In this document: in pieces, positions 1 through 7,964 of the stretch
How the letters are laid out: each line of letters starts with the position of its first letter
Numbering within the stretch: the first letter of the stretch is position 1
From: Chitiniphilus shinanonensis DSM 23277
GTDB taxonomy: Bacteria; Pseudomonadota; Gammaproteobacteria; Burkholderiales; Chitinibacteraceae
Assembly: GCF_000374805.1 (NCBI RefSeq)
Contig: NZ_KB895339.1
Span: 1 to 64,000 of the forward strand
Reading direction: 5' to 3'
Length of the DNA stretch: 64,000 nucleotides
Notes under the pieces: generated by a model
What the model saw: only the letters and a program-made list of their open reading frames with translations
Databases searched by the model: none
Told to the model about the DNA's origin: nothing
Translations under genes and position numbers: made by a program

Positions 1-140
1 CGCCTCACGCCTCACGCCTCACGCCTCACGCCTCACGCCTCACGCCTCACGCCTCACGCCTCACGCCTCACGCCTCACGCCTCACGCCTCACGCCGCACG
101 CTTCACGCCTCACGCCTCACGCCTCACACCTCACACCTCA
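1..140. repeat. Heptanucleotide tandem repeat, 20 units
   Basis: The unit CGCCTCA is repeated head to tail in perfect 7-bp register from base 1 to base 140. Sixteen units are exact and four are variants (units at 92, 99, 127 and 134). The array probably continues past the left edge. Its last three bases are the stop codon of the reverse-strand SMP-30 gene, so the array begins exactly where that reading frame ends. The reverse-strand unit TGAGGCG contains TGA, so read-through in any frame meets a stop within 21 bases. No function is evident. Confidence 0.95.
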
Positions 141-1013
141 GCCGAAGCGGCACTCCGGCAGGCCGCGCACCCCGGCGCCGTCGATGCGGAACACTGCCCC
201 GGCGTTGCGGTCCGCGGCCCGGGCCGCGTCGTCCATGCCGGCGCTGGCGCTGGTCACGTACAGCGTATCGAGCACCGGCCCGCCCAGCGCCAGGCAGGTG
301 ATCTGCCCGGTGGGTAGCGCGATCTCGCGCAGCGGCTGGCCGTGCGGGTTGTAGCGCACCACCCGCGAGCCGCCCCATTCGGCGCTCCACAGGCAGCCCT
401 CGGCATCGACGATGGCGCCGTCCGGGTCGGCCTGGCCGCGGCTGAGGTCGGCGAACACGCGGATGTTGCCAGTGCGGCCGCTGGCTTCGTCGTAGTCGCA
501 GGCCATGATGCGTTTGGCCGGTGAATCGCAGAAATACATCGTGCCGCCGTCCGGGCTGAAGCAGATGCTGTTGGAGATCGCCACGCCCGGCAGCGACAGC
601 CGCTGCAAATCGCCGTCGCGGGTGTAGCGGTAGAAGCCGGCGGTCTTGTCGGTGCCGCCCTCGTTCAGCGTGCCGAATACGAAGTTGCCGGCCCGGTCGC
701 AGCGGCCGTCATTGACGCGGTGATTGGGCTGGTTCGCCGCCACCGGCACCAGTTGCGTCAGTTGGCCGCTGGCGCTGTCGAAGCGCGCCAGCCCCTGTTC
801 CAGGCCCAGCAGCAGCACGCCGGTCTGCGCGGTCAAGGCGAAGCAGCCCAGCCGCTCCGGCAGGTGCCAGCTGCGCTCGACGCCGCTGCCGGGATGGAAC
901 TGCCACAGCGTGGCGGCGTGGATGTCGGTCCACCACAGCGCTTCCAGGCGGTCATCCCAGAGAATGCCTTCCGACAGGCCGAAACGGGTGTTGCCGAGTG
1001 CTTGCACGTTCAT
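138..1013 (-). CDS. SMP-30/gluconolactonase family hydrolase
   Basis: A 291-residue protein of the SMP-30/gluconolactonase/LRE family, six-bladed beta-propeller lactonases that usually hydrolyse sugar lactones with one divalent metal. Expected ligand positions are visible: Glu15 in FGLSEGILWD, the Asn of RVNDGRCD, the Asn of ISNSICFSPDG and the Asp of the later DPDG segment. The product GAVFRIDGAGVRGLP near the C-terminus is also typical. The length fits the family and there is no signal peptide, so it should be cytosolic. The substrate cannot be told from sequence. The gene ends inside the heptamer repeat array. The upstream neighbour is a SulP transporter on the same strand, 39 bp away, with no functional link that I can see. 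Confidence 0.88.
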   Translation of the reverse strand: MNVQALGNTRFGLSEGILWDDRLEALWWTDIHAATLWQFHPGSGVERSWHLPERLGCFALTAQTGVLLLGLEQGLARFDSASGQLTQLVPVAANQPNHRVNDGRCDRAGNFVFGTLNEGGTDKTAGFYRYTRDGDLQRLSLPGVAISNSICFSPDGGTMYFCDSPAKRIMACDYDEASGRTGNIRVFADLSRGQADPDGAIVDAEGCLWSAEWGGSRVVRYNPHGQPLREIALPTGQITCLALGGPVLDTLYVTSASAGMDDAARAADRNAGAVFRIDGAGVRGLPECRFG

Positions 1014-1052
1014 GGGGTGGGAGTTTCCTTGGTCACGGGGTCGGTCGATACC

Positions 1053-2810
1053 TTAGCGTTCGCCGCGCCACCCGGCCAGCCCGAGCACCGCGTGTTGCGC
1101 GCTGAGGAAGGTGCGCTCCAGCAGCGGATCGAGCAGCCCGCTGCCGACCAGCGCCTGGCGCAGCGGTACTTTCAGCTCGGCCAGGTACAGCGTGACGCCG
1201 CGCTTGGCCAGACCGTGGTCGAGTTGCGCCAGCGCTTCGGCCGCGCTGAAGTCGATGCTGGCGACGCCGGAGAGGATCAGCACCGCGTCGCGGGTATCGG
1301 GGTGGCGGGCCAGCAGCTCGGCCACGCGCAGCTGCACCGCCTGCGCGTTGCCGAAGTAAAGGCTCTCGTCGACGCGCAACAGCAGCAATCCGGGCCAGGT
1401 CTGCACCGGGAAGCGCTCGATATTGCGGAAGTGCTCGGTGCCCGGCAGCCGTCCGACCACGACCACCTGCGGCTGGCTGACGCGGTGGATGAACAGCGCC
1501 AGAGACAACAGCACGCCGCTGCCGATGCCGGGCAGCGCGCCGAAGCACAACGTGACCAGCAGTGTCGCCAGCAGGGCGGCGGCGTCGCGCTTGTCGTAGC
1601 GCCAGGTGGCCAGCAGCAGGCGCAGATCGATCAGCTTGAGCGAGGCGAGGATGATGGTCGCGGCCAGCGCCGCACGCGGCAGCGCTTGCAGCAGCGGCGA
1701 CAGCCATGCCGCCACCAGCAGCACCCAGCCGGCGGCCAACACCCCGGACAGAGGCGTGCGCGCACCGGCATTGGCGTTGACCGCGGTGCGGGCGAAACCG
1801 CCGCTGACCGGCAGGGCGCCGGCGACGCCGGCCGCGATGTTGGCCGCGCCCAAGGCGATCAGTTCCTGGTCCGGCGACACGGTTTCGCCGCGCGCCAGCG
1901 CCAGGCTCTGCGAGATGGTGATGCTCTGCAGGAAGCCGACCAGCCCCAGCAGCAGCGCCGGCAGCCACAGCGTGGCCACTTCGTCCGGGGTGAAGCTGGG
2001 CCATTCGAGCACCAGGGCCGCGGTGGGCAGCGGGCCGACCAGGGTTGGATTGCCCGGGGCGTAGGTCGCGTAGACCGCCAGGGCGGCCAGGATCGGCAAC
2101 GGCGCCAGCCGGCCGGCCCAGCCGGCGTGTCGCGGCGGCACGCCCAGGCGGCGCAACAGGCCGGGCAGCAGCTCGCTGCCGAGCGCGAACGCGGCCAGCG
2201 CCAGCAGTCCGAACGACAGCGCGGCGGCCGAGACCTGCGGCAGCGCCCGCCACAGGCCCCCGAGCAGCGCGGGGACGAGGTTGCCGGAGAGCGGCAATTG
2301 CAACAGCGGGCCGAGCTGGCCCAGCGCGATCAGGATGGCGGTGCCGCTGGTGAAGCCGCTGACCACCGGGTGCGACAGCAACTGGGTGATCCTGCCCAGC
2401 CGCAGCAGGCCGCAGGCGATCAGCATCGCCCCGGACAGCAGCGCCAGCAGCAGCGCCGCGGCGATCGGGTCCTCGCCGCGCGCGGCGATGGGGGCGAGCG
2501 CGCTGGCGGTCATCATCGAGGTCAGCGCCGTGGGCCCCACCGACTGCGTCATCGCGCTGCCGAACAGCGCGTAGGCCAGCAGCGGCAGCGTGCTGGCGTA
2601 CAGGCCGGTCTGCGGCGGCAGTCCGGCCAGCAGCGCGTAGGCGATGGCCTGCGGGATCAGCAGCGCCGCCACGATCAGGCTGGCGCCGAAGTCGGCGAGG
2701 AACAGGTGGCGATGGTAGCCGGGTAGCCAGTTCAGCAGCGGCAGCCAGTGGCGGCCGGGGCGAAGGTGATCGAGCAGGGGATGGAACAGCGCGCGACGGG
2801 GACTCGGCAT
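1053..2810 (-). CDS. SulP family anion transporter with STAS domain
   Basis: A 585-residue SulP (SLC26-like) secondary transporter. About residues 25-420 hold the hydrophobic core with many membrane helices, including the family segment around LIPQAIAYALLAGLPPQTGL. About residues 440-570 form a cytoplasmic STAS domain (LLLLRVDESLYFGNAQAVQ, followed by LILSGVASIDFSAAEAL). Family members move sulfate, bicarbonate or dicarboxylates, and the sequence does not settle which. It is the last reverse-strand gene before the SMP-30 gene and lies 109 bp downstream of two YeeE/YedE sulfur-transport genes controlled by an ArsR repressor. That makes sulfate or another sulfur oxyanion a reasonable guess, but this is only context. 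Start ATG at 2810. Confidence 0.9.
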   Translation of the reverse strand: MPSPRRALFHPLLDHLRPGRHWLPLLNWLPGYHRHLFLADFGASLIVAALLIPQAIAYALLAGLPPQTGLYASTLPLLAYALFGSAMTQSVGPTALTSMMTASALAPIAARGEDPIAAALLLALLSGAMLIACGLLRLGRITQLLSHPVVSGFTSGTAILIALGQLGPLLQLPLSGNLVPALLGGLWRALPQVSAAALSFGLLALAAFALGSELLPGLLRRLGVPPRHAGWAGRLAPLPILAALAVYATYAPGNPTLVGPLPTAALVLEWPSFTPDEVATLWLPALLLGLVGFLQSITISQSLALARGETVSPDQELIALGAANIAAGVAGALPVSGGFARTAVNANAGARTPLSGVLAAGWVLLVAAWLSPLLQALPRAALAATIILASLKLIDLRLLLATWRYDKRDAAALLATLLVTLCFGALPGIGSGVLLSLALFIHRVSQPQVVVVGRLPGTEHFRNIERFPVQTWPGLLLLRVDESLYFGNAQAVQLRVAELLARHPDTRDAVLILSGVASIDFSAAEALAQLDHGLAKRGVTLYLAELKVPLRQALVGSGLLDPLLERTFLSAQHAVLGLAGWRGER

Positions 2811-2919
2811 GGCGGGGACGGGGGCGGCGATCCGGGCATCTTAGTCCGCTTCGTGCGACATGCCCACGCGGGACATGAGCGTAGCGGAGGATCTTTGGTG
2901 CGATCGAAGCCGATTCGCC

Positions 2920-3351
2920 CTAGCCCCGGCCGCCCCGCGCCAGCCGCCCGTACAGCCAGAAGCCGGCGAGCATCGCGGCCACGAACGGCCAGGCCTGGCC
3001 GGGGGCGAGCACCAGCGCCACCACCGCCGGCCCCGGGCAGATGCCGGCAAGGCCCCAGCCGACGCCGAAGGCGATGCTGCCCAGGATCAGGCGTCGGTCG
3101 ATGCGGCGGTTGTCCGGCAACTGGAGCGGCGCGTGATCGAACAGCGTGGTGGTACGGCGGCGCGCCCAGCCGAAGCCGAGCAGGCCGACGGCGATGGCGC
3201 CACCCATCACCAGGGTCAGGCTCGGGTCCCACTGGCCGGCCAGGTCCAGGAAGCCCAGCACCTTGGCCGGATTGGCCATGCCGGACACGATCAGGCCGAC
3301 GCCGAACAGCAGGCCGCTGGCGAAGGCCACCCAGGTGGATTTGGCGTTCAT
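2920..3351 (-). CDS. YeeE/YedE family sulfur transport protein (second half)
   Basis: A 143-residue integral membrane protein of the YeeE/YedE (DUF395) family, related to thiosulfate transporter TsuA and to the paired small membrane proteins found with BigR-type repressors. It carries the family motifs SGMANP (residues 23-28) and GICPGPA with Cys105; such cysteines are thought to relay sulfur through the pore. About four hydrophobic helices are visible. Full-length YeeE proteins are about twice as long; here the two halves are separate genes, this one and the gene at 3363-3788, only 11 bp apart and surely cotranscribed. The start is ATG at 3351; a longer frame to 3777 exists but would run through the upstream gene. 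Confidence 0.88.
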   Translation of the reverse strand: MNAKSTWVAFASGLLFGVGLIVSGMANPAKVLGFLDLAGQWDPSLTLVMGGAIAVGLLGFGWARRRTTTLFDHAPLQLPDNRRIDRRLILGSIAFGVGWGLAGICPGPAVVALVLAPGQAWPFVAAMLAGFWLYGRLARGGRG

Positions 3352-3362
3352 GACGAAACTCC

Positions 3363-3788
3363 TCAGGCGAGCGCGTGGCGCAGCAGGTAGACGGTGACGA
3401 AGCCGGCGCCCATGAACGCCAGCACGGCGCTCAACGAGCGCAGCGACAGGCGCGACAGCCCGCAGACCCCGTGGCCGCTGGTGCAACCGTTGGCGTAGCG
3501 TGTGCCGATGCCGACCAGCAGCCCGGCGATGATTTGCAGAACGGGCCCGGCATCGAGCCGGAACGATGGCGCATCCGCCAGCAGCAGCCAGGCGACGGGC
3601 GCGGCCAGCAATCCCGCCACGAAGGCCAGTTGCCAGCGTGCCGGCGTGCCGCCGACCAGGTTGCCGACGATGCCGCTGATGCCGGCGATGCGGCCGGCAC
3701 CCAGCGCCAGCAGGCTGGCGGCAAGGCCGATCAGCGCGCCGCCGGCCAGCGCGCTCCAGGGGGTGAACGAGGCCCAATCGATGGTCAT
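3363..3788 (-). CDS. YeeE/YedE family sulfur transport protein (first half)
   Basis: A 141-residue YeeE/YedE (DUF395) membrane protein with about four helices. The diagnostic motif NGCTSGHGVCGLSR lies at residues 100-113 with Cys102 and Cys109, matching the cysteine-rich constriction of thiosulfate and sulfur transporters of this family. Together with the next gene it would rebuild a two-module transporter. Its start codon at 3788 overlaps the stop of the upstream ArsR-type regulator (ATGA), so translation is probably coupled. Repression by that regulator and induction by reactive sulfur species is the obvious model, because the same pairing occurs in BigR operons. Confidence 0.9.
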   Translation of the reverse strand: MTIDWASFTPWSALAGGALIGLAASLLALGAGRIAGISGIVGNLVGGTPARWQLAFVAGLLAAPVAWLLLADAPSFRLDAGPVLQIIAGLLVGIGTRYANGCTSGHGVCGLSRLSLRSLSAVLAFMGAGFVTVYLLRHALA

Positions 3789-4093
3789 TTGGCGTTTTCC
3801 TGGTTGCAGTAGAGCTGATAGAGCAGGGCGAGCGTGGCCCGGACTTCCTCGCTGGCCAGCCGGTAGTAGATGCGCTTGCCTTCGCGCCGCGTATCGACCA
3901 CCTGTTCCGCCCGCAGCACGCCCAGTTGTTGCGAGAGCGTGGGCTGACGGATACCGGTGAGCGTTTCCAGGTCGGAGACGCAGCGCTCCTGCTCGACCAT
4001 CTGGCACAGCAGCAGCAGGCGATCCTCGTTGGCGAGCAGCTTCAGCAGCGTTGCGGCCTGTCCGGCGGCGTCGCGCAGCTTGGCGATGTCCAC
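3785..4093 (-). CDS. ArsR/SmtB repressor, BigR/SqrR-like persulfide sensor
   Basis: A 102-residue winged-helix ArsR-family repressor. The recognition helix region is RQPTLSQQLGVLR (residues 49-61) and the wing is TRREGKRIYYRL (68-79). There is no metal-site motif ELCVCDL. Instead Cys30 (helix 2, NEDRLLLLCQ) and Cys96 (C-terminal helix, LYQLYCNQ) sit where BigR and SqrR keep the two cysteines that form a tetrasulfide bridge with persulfides; a third, Cys38, is extra. It heads an operon with two YeeE/YedE genes, as in known BigR operons, although the persulfide dioxygenase (blh) is absent here. A perfect AT-rich palindrome lies 27 bp upstream of its start. Start ATG at 4093. Confidence 0.88.
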   Translation of the reverse strand: MDIAKLRDAAGQAATLLKLLANEDRLLLLCQMVEQERCVSDLETLTGIRQPTLSQQLGVLRAEQVVDTRREGKRIYYRLASEEVRATLALLYQLYCNQENAK

Positions 4094-4119
4094 GTTCGTT
4101 CCTTCAATATATGTTTATT

Positions 4120-4141
4120 CATAATATAAAAATATATTATG
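4120..4141. promoter_or_regulatory. Probable operator of the ArsR/BigR-like repressor
   Basis: CATAATATA-AAAA-TATATTATG is a perfect 9-bp inverted repeat with a 4-bp spacer. It lies in a very AT-rich patch that stands out from the GC-rich surroundings and starts 27 bp upstream of the repressor gene, where its promoter should be. The next 13 bases toward the gene hold a second, imperfect half-repeat. BigR/SqrR operators are AT-rich dyads of this kind. Binding is inferred. Confidence 0.65.
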
Positions 4142-4236
4142 TTTGAAAAGAAGATTTTCGCCGCAAGATGAGGTCGAAGCACTTGCGGCGACCGGGTGTA
4201 GCGGGTGCCACGGCCCGGGCGATGCGGCCCGCCGCG

Positions 4237-4265
4237 TTCCGGCCCGCGGCAAACCTGTTCATAAT
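4237..4265 (+). promoter_or_regulatory. Candidate sigma-70 promoter of trxC
   Basis: TTCCGG, 17 bp, then CATAAT. The -10 is good (5 of 6) and the -35 is weak. It lies 58 bp before the trxC start, which has a clear GGAGGA ribosome site at 4314-4319. Confidence 0.3.
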
Positions 4266-4323
4266 CGGACCCAAATCCATACCCGGCGGCGCCAGATGCC
4301 GCCCATAAACCCGGAGGAGCGCC

Positions 4324-4746
4324 ATGATCGTCGAATGTCCCCACTGCCACACCGGCAACCGCCTGGAGCCGGCCCGGCTGAGCGAGAACCCCAACTGCGG
4401 CGCCTGTCACCAGCCGTTGCTGGCGGGTGTGCCGATCGCCGGCACGGCCGAGAACTTTGCCGATCTGGTGAAGTACAGCAAGGTGCCGGTGATCGTCGAT
4501 TTCTGGGCGCCGTGGTGTGGCCCGTGCAAGGCGTTCGCGCCGGGCTTTGCTTCCGCCGCCGAGGCGTATGCCGGCCAGGCGCTGTTCGTGAAGATCGACA
4601 CCGAGGCCCAGCCGGCGCTGGGGACGCAATACAAGGTGCGCAGCATTCCGACCATCGCCGTGTTCGAACACGGGCAGGAACTGGAACGGATGAGCGGGGC
4701 GCTGCCGGCGGGCCAGTTCAAGGCGTGGCTGACGCAGTTCTTCTGA
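4324..4746 (+). CDS. trxC: Thioredoxin 2 (zinc-binding)
   Basis: A 140-residue TrxC-type thioredoxin, a cytosolic protein disulfide reductase. The N-terminal zinc ribbon has two CxxC pairs (Cys5/Cys8 and Cys25/Cys28), followed by a thioredoxin fold with active site WCGPC (Cys65, Cys68) and the cis-Pro segment RSIPTIAVF. Length and domain order match E. coli TrxC. It stands alone, divergent from the ArsR/YeeE operon, has a strong ribosome site and ends at an intrinsic terminator. E. coli trxC is OxyR-controlled; I see no clear OxyR site here. Proximity to a persulfide-sensing repressor suggests a part in reactive-sulfur reduction, which is inference. Confidence 0.96.
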   Translation: MIVECPHCHTGNRLEPARLSENPNCGACHQPLLAGVPIAGTAENFADLVKYSKVPVIVDFWAPWCGPCKAFAPGFASAAEAYAGQALFVKIDTEAQPALGTQYKVRSIPTIAVFEHGQELERMSGALPAGQFKAWLTQFF

Positions 4747-4763
4747 ACGACGCGACCCAATGC

Positions 4764-4790
4764 AAAACGGCGCCCAAGGGCGCCGTTTTT
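4764..4790 (+). terminator. Intrinsic terminator after trxC
   Basis: AAAACGGCGCCC-AA-GGGCGCCGTTTTT: a perfect 12-bp stem followed by a T run, 17 bp after the trxC stop. Confidence 0.9.
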
Positions 4791-4807
4791 CGTTGTGCCA
4801 AGCTCAG

Positions 4808-4919
4808 AGCAGCCAACAAATTCCTTCTGGCTGCGTCGCGCGAAACTTGCCGTACGCCTTGTACTGTCTGCGTTTCGCGCTCCTTGCCAGAACCGCTCCG
4901 CTGGAATTTGTTGGCTGCT
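4808..4919. repeat. Palindromic intergenic repeat, copy A (inverted)
   Basis: A 112-bp element bounded by perfect 17-bp inverted repeats (AGCAGCCAACAAATTCC and its complement). Its reverse complement matches copy B at 29442-29551 almost base for base in the core (CTGGCAAG, GCGCGAAACGCAGACAGTAC, CGGCAAGTT). It lies between the trxC terminator and the pbpG stop codon. It has no coding capacity and could fold into a long hairpin as RNA. Confidence 0.88.
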
Positions 4920-4920
4920 A

Positions 4921-5904
4921 TCAGAAGGTGCCGGCGTGCAGTCGGGCGTAGGGGCTGGTCTCCAGCCATTTGCGCACGCGGGTGGCGTCGCCGATCCGGG
5001 TGTACTTGCCGGCGGAATCCAGCAATACCATCACCACCGGCGAGCCGCCGATGGTGGCCTGCATCACCAGACAGCGCCCGGCCTCGTTGGTGTAGCCGGT
5101 CTTGGACAGGCCGATGTTCCAGTCGCCTTCGCGCACCAGCGGGTTGGTGTTGCGGAACTGCAACTCGCGGCCGGTGATGTTCGAGACGAAGGAATACTCG
5201 CTCGACGTGGTGAAGTGGTGGATCTCGGGATACTGCCGCGCCGCGACCACCATGCGCGCCAGTTCGCGCGGAGTGGACACGTTGTTCGGGGTCAGGCCGG
5301 TGGCGTCGAAGAAGCGGGTATGCACCATGCCCAGCTCGCGCGCCTTGTCGTTCATCCGCTTGAGGAAAGCCGCGTGACCGCCGGGGTAGTAGCGCGACAG
5401 CGCCGAGGCGGCGCGGTTTTCCGACGACATCAACGCCAGCAGCAGCATTTCGGCGCGGGTGAGCGAGGTGCCGACGCCGAGTCGCGACGAGGTGTTCTTC
5501 AGCAGGTCGACGTCTTCCGGGCCGATGGTCAGCAGTTCGTTCATCGGCAGGGCGGCATCGAGCACCACCATGGCGGTCATCAGCTTGGTGATCGAGGCGA
5601 TCGGCGCCACGTCGTCGGCACTCTTCTGGTACACGACTTCGCCGGTGTTTTCGTTCATCACCAGCACGCCGGCCGATTGCACGCCCGGATGCTCGACCGC
5701 GGTCATGGCACGCGACACATTGACGCTGTCGCGCGCCTTGGCAGTCGCTTCCTTACTGAGGTTGCTGTTGCGCTTGGCGCGCTTGGCCGAGGCGCTTTGC
5801 TTGCTGCTGGCTTGCTTCTCGGTGGTTTTCTGTGCCGCTTGGGCAGGCAACGTCAAGGCGGCGGCCAAAACGGCCAAGCCCAACATATTGATCCAATTAC
5901 GCAT
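4921..5904 (-). CDS. pbpG: D-alanyl-D-alanine endopeptidase PbpG (PBP7/8 family)
   Basis: A 327-residue periplasmic penicillin-binding protein of the S11 family that cleaves D-Ala-meso-DAP cross-links in murein. Catalytic motifs are complete: SITK (Ser104, Lys107), SEN (161-163) and KTG (268-270). Residues 1-23 are a signal peptide ending ALTLPAQA-A. Residues 24-65 are a Lys/Ser/Ala-rich linker, longer than in E. coli PBP7. I chose ATG 5904 because it has GGGAGG at the right distance; an upstream ATG would add ten residues without signal-peptide logic. The C-terminal anchor helix of DacA/DacC carboxypeptidases is missing, favouring PbpG. The gene is monocistronic, and its stop abuts repeat copy A. 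Confidence 0.92.
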   Translation of the reverse strand: MRNWINMLGLAVLAAALTLPAQAAQKTTEKQASSKQSASAKRAKRNSNLSKEATAKARDSVNVSRAMTAVEHPGVQSAGVLVMNENTGEVVYQKSADDVAPIASITKLMTAMVVLDAALPMNELLTIGPEDVDLLKNTSSRLGVGTSLTRAEMLLLALMSSENRAASALSRYYPGGHAAFLKRMNDKARELGMVHTRFFDATGLTPNNVSTPRELARMVVAARQYPEIHHFTTSSEYSFVSNITGRELQFRNTNPLVREGDWNIGLSKTGYTNEAGRCLVMQATIGGSPVVMVLLDSAGKYTRIGDATRVRKWLETSPYARLHAGTF

Positions 5905-6007
5905 TTCTTGCCTCCCCGCGCTTATCCCGGGCAATCTTGTCTATCAGTTGCTGCTGATTTTAAGCAACGATTCCAAAAATGTCATGTTTAATCAATGAGA
6001 ACCATCT

Positions 6008-6025
6008 GAAATTGCATGCAATTTC
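6008..6025. promoter_or_regulatory. Perfect 18-bp palindrome upstream of phaC
   Basis: GAAATTGCATGCAATTTC reads identically on both strands. It lies between the divergent pbpG and phaC genes, 104 bp from pbpG and 155 bp from phaC. Further toward phaC, TGCTGCGTTGCACAA (about 6069-6083) has the TGC/GCA half-sites typical of PhaR-bound promoters. A regulator-binding role is likely; which regulator is not known. Confidence 0.6.
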
Positions 6026-6179
6026 GAGAGTGATTTCTCCTGGCTTGCGCCAAAACGGGGAGTTTTGTATGCTGCGTTGCACAAAATAAGTGCTATCCCC
6101 CATTGCTTATGACGATGGCCCGGAATCGATCCCGGATAGAAGCACGTCTATTACCGTCCACCATCCTGCGGAGTGAACC

Positions 6180-7910
6180 GTGTTGAATCCACCGAATTTC
6201 CAAACGCTATTGCAACAACTGAACGATGCCAACCGCCAATGGTGGCAGCATTGGGAACACACCTCCAATTCGCTCGGCGGCGCCCAGGCCCCGGCTGGCA
6301 GCACGGCGCAGGCTTCCTGGCTGGCGGCATTGAACAGCCGCCCTGAGTGGATCGAAAAGCAGACCGAATACTATCGCGCCCAGCTCGACCTCTGGCTGGG
6401 CCTGATCGGCGCCAAGCCGCCGCTGAAGCTGATCGAGCCCGAAAGGGGCGATCGCCGCTTCAATGCGCCGGAATGGGAAGACCCGCTGTTCTCCTTCATC
6501 AAGCAGAACTACCTGCTGACCTCCAAGTGGCTGATGGAGTCGGTTTCCGCCGCCGCCACCGACGACGGCATGCGCGAGAAGATCGAGTTCTTCACCCGCC
6601 AGTACGTCGATGCGATCAGCCCGGCCAACTTCGCGCTGACCAATCCCGAAGTGCTCAAGCTCGCCCAGGAGACCAAGGGCGAGAGCCTGGCCGCCGGCAT
6701 GCAGAAAATGCTGACCGACGTGCAGAAGGGCCTGATCACCACCACCGACGAAAGCGTGTTCGAAGTGGGCCGCAACCTGGCGGTGACGCCGGGCGCCGTG
6801 GTCTACGAGAACGACCTGTTCCAGTTGCTGCAATACACGCCGAGCACCGCCAAGGTCTACGAAGTGCCGCTGCTGATCGTGCCGCCGTGCGTGAACAAGT
6901 ACTACATCATGGATCTCCAGCCCGAGAATTCGATGGTGCGCTGGGTGGTCGAGCAGGGGTACACCACCTTCCTGGTGTCGTGGAAATCGGTGCAGCCGGA
7001 GCAAGGCAAGCTGGTCTGGGACGACTACATCGAGCAGGGCGTGATCCGCGCCGCCGAGGTGGTGCGCGAGATCACCCGTCGCGAAAAGATGAACGTGCTG
7101 TCGTTCTGCATCGGCGGCGAACTGGTGTCCACCGCCATCCCGGTCATGCAGTCGCGCGGGCTGGACTGGTTCGAATCGCTGACCCTGATGACGGTGATCC
7201 TCGATCACTCCGAGCCGGGCGACATCAAGCACTTCATCGACTGGAACCTGATCAATGCCCGCAAGCCGAAGCTGGCGCAGGGCGGCGTGGTGTCCGGCAA
7301 GGAACTGGCGCGCACCTTCGCATCGCTGCGCGCCAACGACCTGATCTGGAACTACGTGGTCAACAACTACCTCAAGGGCAAGACGCCGCCGCCGTTCGAC
7401 CTGCTGTACTGGAACAACGATTCGGCCAACCTGGCGCTGCCGATGCACACGTTCTTCCTGGAAAACATGTACCTGAAGAACAACCTGACCAAGCCCAACT
7501 CGTTCAGCCTGTGCGGCGTGCCCATCGATCTGACCCGGATCACTCTGCCCACCTACGTGTTCGCCGCGCGCGAGGACCATATCGTGCTGTGGCGCTCCGC
7601 CTATGGCACCACCCGTCTGTTCAAGGGGCCGCTGCGTTTCGTGCTGGGCGCCTCCGGTCATATCGCCGGCACCATCAATCCGGTCACCGCCAACAAGCGC
7701 AATTACTGGGTGAACGAGGAATTGCCGGCCGATCCGGAGCAATGGTTCGAAAAAGCCGAATCCCGGCCAGGCAGCTGGTGGCAGGATTGGGCCGCCTGGC
7801 TGTCGCCTCGTGCGGGCAAGCAGGTTGCGGCGCCCAAGAAGTTGGGCAATACCAAATACAAAGAAATCGAGCCGGCACCTGGTCGATATGTGAAAGAGCG
7901 TGTCGACTGA
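6180..7910 (+). CDS. phaC: Class I poly(3-hydroxyalkanoate) synthase
   Basis: A 576-residue PhaC that polymerises (R)-3-hydroxyacyl-CoA on the granule surface. The alpha/beta-hydrolase triad is visible: Cys310 in the lipase-like box SFCIGG, Asp466 in AAREDHIV and His494 in GASGHIAG, each close to its position in the Cupriavidus enzyme (319/480/508). The N-terminal segment typical of class I is present (NRQWWQHWE). The box reads SFCIGG rather than the usual GYCVGG. The start is taken as GTG 6180, preceded by GGAG; TTG follows at once. phaA lies 54 bp downstream. No phaB or phaR is in the window, so the reductase must be elsewhere. Confidence 0.95.
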   Translation: MLNPPNFQTLLQQLNDANRQWWQHWEHTSNSLGGAQAPAGSTAQASWLAALNSRPEWIEKQTEYYRAQLDLWLGLIGAKPPLKLIEPERGDRRFNAPEWEDPLFSFIKQNYLLTSKWLMESVSAAATDDGMREKIEFFTRQYVDAISPANFALTNPEVLKLAQETKGESLAAGMQKMLTDVQKGLITTTDESVFEVGRNLAVTPGAVVYENDLFQLLQYTPSTAKVYEVPLLIVPPCVNKYYIMDLQPENSMVRWVVEQGYTTFLVSWKSVQPEQGKLVWDDYIEQGVIRAAEVVREITRREKMNVLSFCIGGELVSTAIPVMQSRGLDWFESLTLMTVILDHSEPGDIKHFIDWNLINARKPKLAQGGVVSGKELARTFASLRANDLIWNYVVNNYLKGKTPPPFDLLYWNNDSANLALPMHTFFLENMYLKNNLTKPNSFSLCGVPIDLTRITLPTYVFAAREDHIVLWRSAYGTTRLFKGPLRFVLGASGHIAGTINPVTANKRNYWVNEELPADPEQWFEKAESRPGSWWQDWAAWLSPRAGKQVAAPKKLGNTKYKEIEPAPGRYVKERVD

Positions 7911-7964
7911 AACGACCGCCAAATCAGGGAATCGGGACTAAATCCACCTCTTGGAGAATGAGCA

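Noticed and set aside
1-140. CRISPR array
   Set aside because: The units are contiguous 7-mers without spacers.
720-2726. 668-codon forward frame opposite the SulP gene
   Set aside because: Gln/Arg/Gly-rich low-complexity translation, antisense to a clear transporter gene.
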